DNA from: Legionellales bacterium | Lineage (GTDB): Bacteria > Pseudomonadota > Gammaproteobacteria > Berkiellales > Berkiellaceae | Direction: 5' to 3' | Assembly (NCBI GenBank): GCA_023266435.1 | Contig: JAHFQF010000153.1 | Span: forward strand, 1-5,753 | DNA length: 5,753 nt | Shown: positions 1 to 5,600 of the stretch, one piece after another | Layout: each line of letters starts with the position of its first letter | How positions within the stretch are numbered: position 1 is the stretch's first letter | The notes under the pieces: generated by a model | Database searches by the model: none | Told to the model about the DNA's origin: nothing | Seen by the model: the letters and a program-made list of their open reading frames with translations, nothing else | Made by a program: the position numbers and the translations under genes

Positions 1-333
1 CCTCAAATGCTACAGCGCTCTATGCAAACCTTGAACCCACAACCTGTAGTACTGCCTGATGCTGAAGCTGCTACACCTACCTCAGAGGCTGTCTCTGCAC
101 AACCAGCAGCCACGCCCACGACTGCGGTACCCGCGGCTTCTGTACCTACAGCCTCTGTACCTGTCTCAGCACCTGCAGCTGTTCCTACACCTGCAGTTTC
201 TGCCCCTGCCCCTACAAGCATTGCTGTAGAAACGCCCTTACAAACACCTGCACCACAGCAGCCAGTAATGCCTGCGTCTAATACCCCTGAGACAAAAGCA
301 TCACCTAGCAAAGAGACGGACACGAAAAAATAA
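1..333 (+). CDS. C-terminal fragment of unknown protein with Pro/Ala-rich tail (5' partial)
   Basis: The reading frame is open from the first base of the window and ends at TAA 331-333, so this is the 3' end of a longer gene. The ATG at position 7 is most likely an internal methionine. Only about the first 15 residues (PQMLQRSMQTLNPQP) look like ordinary folded protein. The rest is low-complexity sequence rich in Ala, Pro, Val, Ser and Thr, with loose repeats of the type SVPTASVPVSAPA, and it ends in a charged KETDTKK tail. Such tails are usually flexible linkers or disordered extensions. No catalytic motif or membrane segment is visible, and I do not recognise the family. The antisense strand is also open across this region, but that frame is a Gly/Ala/Thr/Val-rich mirror of the biased composition. 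The gene converges with the membrane-TPR gene across a 217-base gap. Confidence 0.7.
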   Translation, partial: PQMLQRSMQTLNPQPVVLPDAEAATPTSEAVSAQPAATPTTAVPAASVPTASVPVSAPAAVPTPAVSAPAPTSIAVETPLQTPAPQQPVMPASNTPETKASPSKETDTKK

Positions 334-335
334 CA

Positions 336-376
336 GGTCGTATATCCGACCTCTCCCACATGAATTGTGGGAGAGG
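336..376 (+). terminator. Stem-loop(s) just after the stop codon, possible terminator without a U-tract
   Basis: A perfect 11-bp inverted repeat lies 16 bases after the TAA: left arm CCTCTCCCACA (350-360), loop TGAAT (361-365), right arm TGTGGGAGAGG (366-376). A smaller hairpin, GGTCG (336-340) with CGACC (347-351), overlaps its left foot by two bases, so the two stems compete. The stem is strong and well placed to end transcription of the upstream gene. However, the bases after it (GGATTGG) are not T-rich, and no U-tract follows on the other strand either. It may act as an mRNA 3'-end stabiliser or a Rho-assisted stop rather than a canonical intrinsic terminator. Confidence 0.45.
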
Positions 377-490
377 GGATTGGTAGACTGGCGGCTTGTG
401 CGCAGGAAGTAGCAAAGATGCGTGAAGGTAGGCTGCGTCACCTCTGGACGCCTATCGGCGCTGGGCTGGCATGAGACCCTCTGTCTCGGA

Positions 491-511
491 TTTTGAAGCA
501 TCTAGGGTATA
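491..511. repeat. Diverged solo end of the TATACCC/GGGTATA repeat family
   Basis: The 21 bases at 491-511 match the right arm of the palindromic repeat at 4640-4660 at 18 of 21 positions (TTTTGAAG, then differences, then GGGTATA). No matching left arm is visible nearby, so this looks like an eroded or partial copy. It lies about 40 bases beyond the stop codon of the minus-strand membrane-TPR gene. A small GAGAC/GTCTC inverted repeat (473-477 and 483-487) sits just before it. Confidence 0.45.
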
Positions 512-550
512 TTACTCTTTGCACAGTTACGATAAATAGGATGAGCGTCT

Positions 551-2059
551 CTAAGCAGTCTTTTGATTGCTATCGTCTGATTTTTTAGATTGAAGCAGTG
601 TTTTTAATTGATGCCAATAATGTTTGATTGCATTGATGGCTGGGTGATGTGGATAATTCACGAGCAAATAATCTAATACATGCTTAGCTTGTTTTTGGTT
701 ATTCATTTGGGTATCAAATGCTTGAGCAAGCCATAAGTAGCACCAAGCAATGTCATCGTGTGGATTGGTGCGTTGATGTAAATGATTGGCCAGATGAATA
801 ATGGTGATCCATTTTTTTGCTTGTAAGCAGGCTTCTGCCAATTGACGAACAACTCTTGGATTTTGTAGGCAAAAAGCTGGGTATTGGCGAGCGATTTCTT
901 GATAGAGATTTAATCCACTGGCAATTTGGCGCTCTTTGATGAATTCTGCGATGGCTAATCTTCCATAGGTTAACACTTCTTTATAGGCTTTGAGGCTAAG
1001 CGCAGTGTCAATCGTTGCTTTGAGCAGGCCTTGGTGAGTGGGTAGTTTGCTCAATCCATAACGGAAAGTTGCCAATGCTTTGGCGGGTTGACCTTGTTGT
1101 TGATAATAGTTTGCTAGTGAAAAAATCTGATCTATAAACGGCATGTTTTTTTGAATGGGTCTAGGTGCTTGCTCTACGATGGCTTTAACAGCCTCGGGAG
1201 TATGTAAAGGTTGCTCGGTTTGCTCAATCTTAGGTTTAGGTTGGAAAAAGTTAGTTTCCATGGCTGCAGGCTCGATTGCGCTTTCTAGGGTGGTATTAGA
1301 AAATTCAACAGATTCTTTAGCGGGGCTTAAAGTGGGTTGTACTATGATGGCTTTTTTACTGAACCATTGAAATCTGGATTTGGATTTTTGTGTGCTTTGT
1401 GCAGGAATAGGCAATGATTTTAGACGTTGTGCCCAATCGATAATCATAACGCTGAGTAAATAGCCACCTAGGTTGAGGCAAACTAACCAAGCTGTGGCAG
1501 GTGTCATAAATTGGTATAATAGCGGTAAGCTCAGATTGAAGCCGATGGTTAGGCTCAGTGTAAACAACCAAGGGGTCAAGAGCTGCCATCTGGCATAACG
1601 TATGGTTTGCGCAATGGCTTTAATTTGCAGTGCGCTGCGGAATGACGCATGGCTAGCGACAGTTGCAATCATGCTGGTGCATAGAAAACCAAGTGTCAAT
1701 GCAGTACCGAGTTGAATCATGGGATCTGAATAGAGAGCGAAAATCACTTGTCCTATAAACGCAGTGGCTCCGACTATACCAGTCAGCATAAAGAAGCCAG
1801 GCCAGTAACGGTTAAATAATAAGCCGGAGAACGAGGGTACGGTAGGGAAGTGCCAGATGGCATGAGAATACAACCCTGTGATGTAGCGCAAAGAGCAAAA
1901 ACCAATCACGAGATTCATTAATAATCGAGTATCTGCTGCATCGTAGAGTGGCGTTACTAAAACCAATCCACTTAACAAAGAAATAAATCCTACACAGGCC
2001 GTGGTCAGGGGATACATGGCCAGACGGGTTAGTTTTGGACGTATGGGTGTTTGGTTCAT
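551..2059 (-). CDS. Multi-pass membrane protein with TPR-like C-terminal domain
   Basis: This 502-residue protein ends at TAG (551-553). Hydrophobic stretches at roughly residues 16-37, 46-64, 87-110, 114-136, 158-183 and 188-208 suggest six transmembrane helices. A polar, Pro/Glu/Lys-rich linker follows (about 210-305), then an alpha-helical part (about 307-475). Its first repeat, starting IDQIFSLANYYQQQGQPAKA, fits the TPR pattern (small residues, Gly at the turn, Pro at the end). Three further helical pairs, including one ending VLDYLLVNYP, look like degenerate TPRs. Such domains usually bind protein partners, so a membrane-anchored scaffold or assembly factor is a reasonable inference, but no specific function is recognised. 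The start at 2059 has only a weak, too-close AAGG before it; Met15 (MYPLTT) is an alternative start. It is transcribed divergently from the antiporter gene. Confidence 0.8.
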   Translation of the reverse strand: MNQTPIRPKLTRLAMYPLTTACVGFISLLSGLVLVTPLYDAADTRLLMNLVIGFCSLRYITGLYSHAIWHFPTVPSFSGLLFNRYWPGFFMLTGIVGATAFIGQVIFALYSDPMIQLGTALTLGFLCTSMIATVASHASFRSALQIKAIAQTIRYARWQLLTPWLFTLSLTIGFNLSLPLLYQFMTPATAWLVCLNLGGYLLSVMIIDWAQRLKSLPIPAQSTQKSKSRFQWFSKKAIIVQPTLSPAKESVEFSNTTLESAIEPAAMETNFFQPKPKIEQTEQPLHTPEAVKAIVEQAPRPIQKNMPFIDQIFSLANYYQQQGQPAKALATFRYGLSKLPTHQGLLKATIDTALSLKAYKEVLTYGRLAIAEFIKERQIASGLNLYQEIARQYPAFCLQNPRVVRQLAEACLQAKKWITIIHLANHLHQRTNPHDDIAWCYLWLAQAFDTQMNNQKQAKHVLDYLLVNYPHHPAINAIKHYWHQLKTLLQSKKSDDSNQKTA

Positions 2060-2172
2060 ACCTTAACTATAATCCAAAATTTGTAATTACCCAGGAATTT
2101 CACAGGATTTTTATTGTGCAGCGCGAGGCATTAGTGAAATGACATTCGATTGTCGTCTTTTAGAGCCCATCT

Positions 2173-2201
2173 GTTTTTAAATTAAGCGTTTTTGCTATGA
2201 T
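2173..2201 (+). promoter_or_regulatory. Putative extended -10 promoter for the antiporter gene
   Basis: TATGAT at 2196-2201 is one base off the TATAAT consensus and is preceded by TGC (2193-2195), which gives the extended -10 motif TGn. The matching -35 position (about 2173-2178, GTTTTT) is poor, as is often tolerated with an extended -10. The predicted start of transcription would lie near 2208, leaving a leader of about 35 bases. A small GTAGG/CCTAC inverted repeat (2205-2209 and 2213-2217) falls in that leader. No experimental support is available from sequence alone. Confidence 0.4.
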
Positions 2202-2229
2202 AAGGTAGGGAACCTACAAAAAATAATTT

Positions 2230-2234
2230 AAGGG
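2230..2234 (+). promoter_or_regulatory. Ribosome binding site of the antiporter gene
   Basis: AAGGG at 2230-2234 lies seven bases before the ATG at 2242. This is good spacing for a Shine-Dalgarno sequence and supports that start codon. Confidence 0.65.
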
Positions 2235-2241
2235 TAGAATA

Positions 2242-3621
2242 ATGGATATCAGCGCCTTGCAAAATCTTTCGCAACAGTCGCTAGTTTTACCTGTCTTGAT
2301 CCAGCTTGCAGCCATTGTGTTGGTGGCACCTTTGATGGCCATGTTAGCCAGAATGTTAAATCAGCCTGCAGCAGTGGGCTGGATTGCCGCTGGCATTTTC
2401 ATGGGCCCTTCTTTTTTAGGTCAATATTTCCCGCTGATTTCGCAGTGGATTTTTGCATTGGATCAATTGGGTTATGCGCCTGCTGAGAGTGCCTTGATAC
2501 TACCGCATATTTTTTTCATATTAGCAGAAATTGGTCTGATTTTGCTTTTATTTATCACAGGTATTGAGCATAACTTCAGTCATTTAAAAAGCAACGGGAG
2601 ATCAGCTGCAATGATTTCTATTGCAGGTATTGTGGCGCCCTTTCTGTTAGGAGTCACCGTAGCCTATGGTATGCATGATTATATTGCCCCCAATGTTTCT
2701 ATGCTTGGTTTTTGCCTGTTTGTAGGCACATGCCTGTCTATTACCGCATTGCCGATTTTGGGAAAACTCACGATGGAATTAGGGATTTCTCGCACGAAAT
2801 TAGCTGCTGTGACTATCTCAGCAGGCGCCACAGGAGATGCGGTGGGTTGGATCATGTTAGCAGTGGTGGCCGCCATTGTGAAAGCGCAGCTGGACTGGTC
2901 TGCCATGATTGTTATGATAGGTGCAGCTTGCCTGTTTTTGGCGGTGATGCTAACGATCGCTAGACCGATCCTCACTCAAATTATCTCGACCCATTTACAG
3001 AACAATCAGGGCAAACTCAGCCGAGATGCATTGGCTTATTTATTGGTGTTTGTCATTCTGTGCGGCATTGTGACGCACGTGATTGGTATTTTTGCTTTAT
3101 TTGGTGCCTTCTTAGCTGGTGCTATCTTATCTAAAATTGAAGGATTACGAGAAGCTGTCAAAGAAAAATTACAAGATGTAGTGGATATTCTTTTTCTACC
3201 CATTTTCTTTACTTACACAGGGTTGCACACAGACATTAATGCCTTTAATAGCCCAATCTTATGGGCTTTGTTTGGCCTGCTCTTGCTGGCAGCAATTGTG
3301 GGAAAATTGGGAGGGTGTTACCTGGCCGCGCGCTATACTGGCTTCTCAAACCGGGAGGCGCTCTGTATTGGGAGTATGATGAACTGCCGCGCTTTAATGG
3401 AGCTCATTGCAGTTAATGTTGGCGCTAAATTAGGTGTGATTCCTGATAGTATGTATACCATGCTTGTATTCATGGCCTTGTGCACAACAGTAATGACTAC
3501 ACCACTACTCTATCGATTCAAGGATGGCACTGAGCTAGAAGAGCCTATGAATAAATCTGGTTTCTTTAAAAATTCTTCCACTAAGCAAACATCTGAAACT
3601 ACATCCTCACAGGAGGTTTAG
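2242..3621 (+). CDS. CPA2-type cation:proton antiporter (CHX/Kef/NapA-like), membrane domain only
   Basis: This 459-residue integral membrane protein should exchange a monovalent cation (Na+ or K+) for protons across the inner membrane. It is hydrophobic from about residue 12 to 424, consistent with 12-13 helices. Family hallmarks appear in order: FITGIEHN (104-111); CLSITALPILGKLTMELG (164-181), the unwound-helix region; GATGDAVGW (195-203), with the likely proton/cation aspartate D199; IGIFALFGAFLAG (281-293); LFLPIFFTYTGLHTDI (317-332); a helix lysine at K355; and NCRALMELI (381-389) with R383. The spacing resembles the plant CHX and cyanobacterial antiporter group more than classical KefC. 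A hydrophilic tail (425-459) replaces the RCK/TrkA-N nucleotide-binding domain of Kef proteins. Oddly, the residue before D199 is Gly, where Asp, Asn or Gln is usual. The stop is separated by a single base from the stop of the convergent tus-like gene. Confidence 0.9.
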   Translation: MDISALQNLSQQSLVLPVLIQLAAIVLVAPLMAMLARMLNQPAAVGWIAAGIFMGPSFLGQYFPLISQWIFALDQLGYAPAESALILPHIFFILAEIGLILLLFITGIEHNFSHLKSNGRSAAMISIAGIVAPFLLGVTVAYGMHDYIAPNVSMLGFCLFVGTCLSITALPILGKLTMELGISRTKLAAVTISAGATGDAVGWIMLAVVAAIVKAQLDWSAMIVMIGAACLFLAVMLTIARPILTQIISTHLQNNQGKLSRDALAYLLVFVILCGIVTHVIGIFALFGAFLAGAILSKIEGLREAVKEKLQDVVDILFLPIFFTYTGLHTDINAFNSPILWALFGLLLLAAIVGKLGGCYLAARYTGFSNREALCIGSMMNCRALMELIAVNVGAKLGVIPDSMYTMLVFMALCTTVMTTPLLYRFKDGTELEEPMNKSGFFKNSSTKQTSETTSSQEV

Positions 3622-3622
3622 C

Positions 3623-4519
3623 TTAACTGATGGCATAACGATGTGCATGAATCGCAGGTAGAAACGGTTCCGGGTCGAGTTTTTGATCGGTGCGTGATTG
3701 ACGATGAATGTTTTTAATTTGTTTAATTTTAGGTGGCTTAAAAGCGGGCATGGCTGTCATTTCATTGGCTGGGAAAAAGACAGGTAAGCTGCCTTTAATC
3801 ATGCGACGTTCAATGCCTGAGGCTTTATCACCAAATACGAGGTTGGTTCTTAGATGCGGGGCGAGCTCTTGTACAATGGCTAATTTTTCTTCTTTAGGAA
3901 GCGCTAGGACTTTTTCCATTTGACGTTGGATACCTAGGTCGCTGCCTTTCTTTTTTAATAGCTGGAGGGCTTCTTCTTGAGAAATGCGTTTAATGGCTCT
4001 GGTATTGGCCCAAGTCCAGCTGAGTTTGGTGGGCGCTTTGAGTAATGTAGGGATAAGGCGATAGCACTGTTTCAAATGCAGACGTGCCAAGCCCATTTTT
4101 TTTAGTAACAGGCGCGTTTGCTCAGGTCTTTGCCCTAAAATGTTCTCCATGGTTTCTGTGAGATAGGGATCATGTAAGGGTACTTTGGCTGCTTTTAAAG
4201 TCAACATGGCTTTTTTAAATTGAAGCTTAGCTTGGTTGAGGGCATGGAGTGCATCTATGGTTGGTGGATTTGCGCCCAAGAAACCAACACATAATAAAAT
4301 TTCACGCGGCGCCTGTTTTGGTAAGTATTCAAGCTGAGATATTTGCTTAAACGCAAATGCGCGCAACTGATAACCTGATAGGTTACTATCAGTCTCCTGA
4401 ATCCAGCCCAGCAGTTGATGATCTTGTAATAAAGTCTGTTGTAAATCTGCCAGGCGATCTTGGAGGGCAGAAAAGCTTTCTAATACTTGGATACGAATCA
4501 GAGTAAGATCATCAGTCAT
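3623..4519 (-). CDS. tus: Tus-like DNA replication terminus site-binding protein
   Basis: This 298-residue protein resembles E. coli Tus (309 residues), judged from memory of the Tus sequence rather than a search. Corresponding blocks appear in the same order: REILLCVGFLG followed by a long helix with LNQAKLQFKKAM (about 72-105), against Tus VLCYQVD...INKLKTTFEHI; CYRLIPTLL (152-160) and LSWTWANTRAIKRIS (166-180), against Tus AYRTLTVL and LRFGWANKHIIKNLH; ALPKEEKLAI (206-215), against AALPQNAKLKI; and a C-terminal PEPFLPAIHAHRYAIS, against PLRLIIPRLHLYVAD. Ala171 matches Tus A173, a DNA-contact position. Tus binds Ter sites as a monomer and stops replication forks in one orientation by blocking the DnaB helicase. 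The pocket residues F140 and H144 of E. coli Tus are not clearly conserved. I use the ATG at 4517-4519 rather than the TTG at 4544-4546, because GGAG lies seven bases before it. A divergent DNA-binding role without fork arrest is possible. Confidence 0.72.
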   Translation of the reverse strand: MTDDLTLIRIQVLESFSALQDRLADLQQTLLQDHQLLGWIQETDSNLSGYQLRAFAFKQISQLEYLPKQAPREILLCVGFLGANPPTIDALHALNQAKLQFKKAMLTLKAAKVPLHDPYLTETMENILGQRPEQTRLLLKKMGLARLHLKQCYRLIPTLLKAPTKLSWTWANTRAIKRISQEEALQLLKKKGSDLGIQRQMEKVLALPKEEKLAIVQELAPHLRTNLVFGDKASGIERRMIKGSLPVFFPANEMTAMPAFKPPKIKQIKNIHRQSRTDQKLDPEPFLPAIHAHRYAIS

Positions 4520-4526
4520 GGTGACA

Positions 4527-4530
4527 CTCC
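4527..4530 (-). promoter_or_regulatory. Ribosome binding site fixing the tus-like start
   Basis: Read on the minus strand, GGAG at 4530-4527 is followed by a seven-base spacer and then the ATG at 4519-4517. An upstream in-frame TTG at 4546-4544 would add nine residues (LYSQAWSVT, with the first read as Met) but has no Shine-Dalgarno sequence. The ATG start is preferred. Confidence 0.7.
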
Positions 4531-4538
4531 ATGCTTGC

Positions 4539-4561
4539 GAGTACAATACTGTAACACAGAT
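4539..4561 (+). promoter_or_regulatory. Candidate Ter (Tus-binding) site upstream of the tus-like gene
   Basis: The plus strand at 4546-4555 reads AATACTGTAAC-like sequence (TGTAAC at 4550-4555) followed by ACAGAT. The E. coli TerB core, from memory, is GTATGTTGTAACTAAAG. Aligned over the 23-base TerB frame, about 12 positions agree, including the whole TGTAAC block and the AT three bases before it. The G at TerB position 6, whose paired cytosine flips into the lock pocket in E. coli, is C here. The site begins 20 bases upstream of the tus-like ATG, which parallels the E. coli arrangement where TerB overlaps the tus promoter. It is a candidate only: GTAAC also occurs by chance elsewhere in this window. 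Confidence 0.35.
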
Positions 4562-4569
4562 ATACCCAA
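4543..4569 (-). promoter_or_regulatory. Weak candidate promoter of the tus-like gene overlapping the Ter-like site
   Basis: On the minus strand, TTGGGT (4569-4564) and TATTGT (4548-4543) are separated by 15 bases, a short and imperfect sigma70-like pair. The -35 half falls inside the end of the palindromic repeat at 4561-4613, so the repeat may contribute to the promoter. The -10 half and the spacer coincide with the Ter-like TGTAAC motif, so a bound Tus protein would block RNA polymerase. Both hexamers are poor matches and the assignment is tentative. Confidence 0.25.
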
Positions 4570-4613
4570 GATACTTTGCTATAAACTACGCATTTTGAAT
4601 TATCTTGAGTCTA
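4561..4613. repeat. Palindromic repeat copy A (internally deleted derivative)
   Basis: This copy begins TATACCCAAGATACTT (4561-4576) and ends TTATCTTGAGTCTA (4600-4613); the two ends are an imperfect inverted repeat. Bases 4578-4613 match the reverse complement of 5601-5636 at 33 of 36 positions. The copy therefore looks like a 16-base left end joined to a 36-base right end, with the middle of the long element missing. Its right end overlaps the left end of the next copy by the dinucleotide TA. Confidence 0.7.
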
Positions 4614-4660
4614 TACCCAAGATACTCCAAAACATAGCATTTTGAAGTAGCTTGGGTATA
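4612..4660. repeat. Palindromic repeat copy B (short hairpin form)
   Basis: A 49-base inverted repeat has a left arm at 4612-4632 (starting TATACCCAAGATACT) and a right arm at 4640-4660 (ending TAGCTTGGGTATA). The arms pair at 19 of 21 positions around a 7-base loop (4633-4639). It abuts copy A, sharing TA at 4612-4613, and precedes the DUF2797 gene by 58 bases. As RNA it would fold into a long hairpin, so it could also act as a transcription barrier between the divergent tus-like and DUF2797 genes. Confidence 0.75.
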
Positions 4661-4718
4661 TATTCAGTATGATTGATTCTAAAGTAAATTTTCCACGCAG
4701 GTAACGGGTAGTATCATT

Positions 4719-5600
4719 ATGATCAGCGGTCAATTAAGAAAAATGGGTGCGCAAATCGACAGTACTTCGGGGACCTCAGTAACCATGGGGCATGGCGCAG
4801 AAGCACAGGCAGACACAAAGCCAGTGGCATATCAGCTAATAGTAGGCCCCATGCATGTGCCATTAAATCCGCATATTGGCAAAGAAATCACGCTTTCTTT
4901 CCTGAACCGCATTACTTGTGTACATTGCAGTCGAGAAATGAGTAAATCTTATAACCAAGGATACTGTTACGTCTGCGCGCGCAATTTAGCGCAATGTGAT
5001 TTATGTATTATGAAGCCACATACTTGCCATCATCATTTGGGCACTTGTAGAGAGCCTGCTTGGGGTGAGGCACACTGTATGCAACCGCATTATGTGTATT
5101 TGGCTAACAGTTCTCATTTAAAAGTGGGCATCACGCGCAAAGGACAAATTCCTACGCGTTGGTTAGATCAGGGGGCGGTACAGGCACTGCCTTTATTTTA
5201 TACGCGCACACGCTATCATGCGGGACTAATCGAGCATTGCTTGACGCGCTATGTGGCAGATAAAACCAATTGGCGTGCTTTATTTAAAGACAATATTCCT
5301 TTACTGGATTTGCCACAAGCTGCGCGTGAATTATTTCAAACAGCCGAAAAAGACTTACAGCAACTTCTCAAACATTATCCAGAGATGCAAGCTTCAGAAA
5401 TTCAACCACTCTTAGATGATTCGCATGCCTTTGTATACCCTGTTGCCGTCTATCCTACAAAAGTTCAATCTTTAAGTTTTGATAAACAAGCACGCATTCA
5501 AGGAACATTGCTAGGCATTAAAGGACAATATCTGATTTTTGATAGTGGAGTACTGAATATCCGTAAGCACGGTGGTTATCATGTGGCGATGGAGTATTAA
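4719..5600 (+). CDS. DUF2797 family protein, zinc-ribbon-like plus GIY-YIG-like segment
   Basis: This 293-residue protein matches the DUF2797 layout, a family without an established function. It opens with the characteristic GQLRKMG (4-10), which supports the first ATG even though only a distant GGG (4706-4708) precedes it as a Shine-Dalgarno sequence. A cysteine/histidine-rich segment follows: CVHC (67-70), CYVC (83-86), CDLC (93-96), C103 with HHH 104-106, C110 and C120, suggesting one or two zinc sites. Next, HYVYLANSSHLKVGITRKGQIPTRWLDQGA (124-153) resembles the core of GIY-YIG nucleases (Y-V-Y-L, then K-V-G-I-T and a downstream Arg). The following segment, with E172 and N184, may complete that fold. 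A nucleic-acid-binding or nuclease-like role is inferred, not shown. Repeats bracket the gene: copies A and B upstream, and the long copy starting on the base after its TAA. Confidence 0.85.
   Translation: MISGQLRKMGAQIDSTSGTSVTMGHGAEAQADTKPVAYQLIVGPMHVPLNPHIGKEITLSFLNRITCVHCSREMSKSYNQGYCYVCARNLAQCDLCIMKPHTCHHHLGTCREPAWGEAHCMQPHYVYLANSSHLKVGITRKGQIPTRWLDQGAVQALPLFYTRTRYHAGLIEHCLTRYVADKTNWRALFKDNIPLLDLPQAARELFQTAEKDLQQLLKHYPEMQASEIQPLLDDSHAFVYPVAVYPTKVQSLSFDKQARIQGTLLGIKGQYLIFDSGVLNIRKHGGYHVAMEY

Noticed and set aside
3..359. Long antisense open frame opposite the Pro/Ala-rich tail
   Set aside because: It is a Gly/Ala/Thr/Val-rich mirror of a low-complexity coding sequence, has no convincing ribosome binding site, and runs through the hairpin region.
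521..540. Second Ter-like motif on the minus strand (ATCGTAACTGTG)
   Set aside because: Only GTAACT and a few flanking bases agree with Ter, and GTAAC occurs several times in this window (for example near 4382, 4701 and 4782), so chance is the simplest explanation.
2679..2975. Antisense and alternate-frame ORFs inside the antiporter gene
   Set aside because: They lie wholly within a well-supported transporter with clear family motifs; their products show no recognisable domain.
3611..3640. AGGAGG followed by an ATG after the antiporter stop, suggesting a small downstream gene
   Set aside because: The ATG at 3630 is 13 bases away and its frame stops after two codons.
4371..4392. CTGATAG/CTATCAG palindrome and overlapping TAACC/GGTTA
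   Set aside because: It is a short 7-bp inverted repeat within the tus-like coding sequence with no supporting context; it is plausibly coincidental.
4561..4660. CRISPR-like array
   Set aside because: There are only two copies, they are palindromic and of unequal structure, they directly abut with no spacer, and no cas genes are present.
4746..4775. GGTGCGCA-containing sequence reminiscent of the XerC half of dif
   Set aside because: Only the first eight bases resemble dif; the spacer and XerD half do not match, and it lies inside the DUF2797 coding region.
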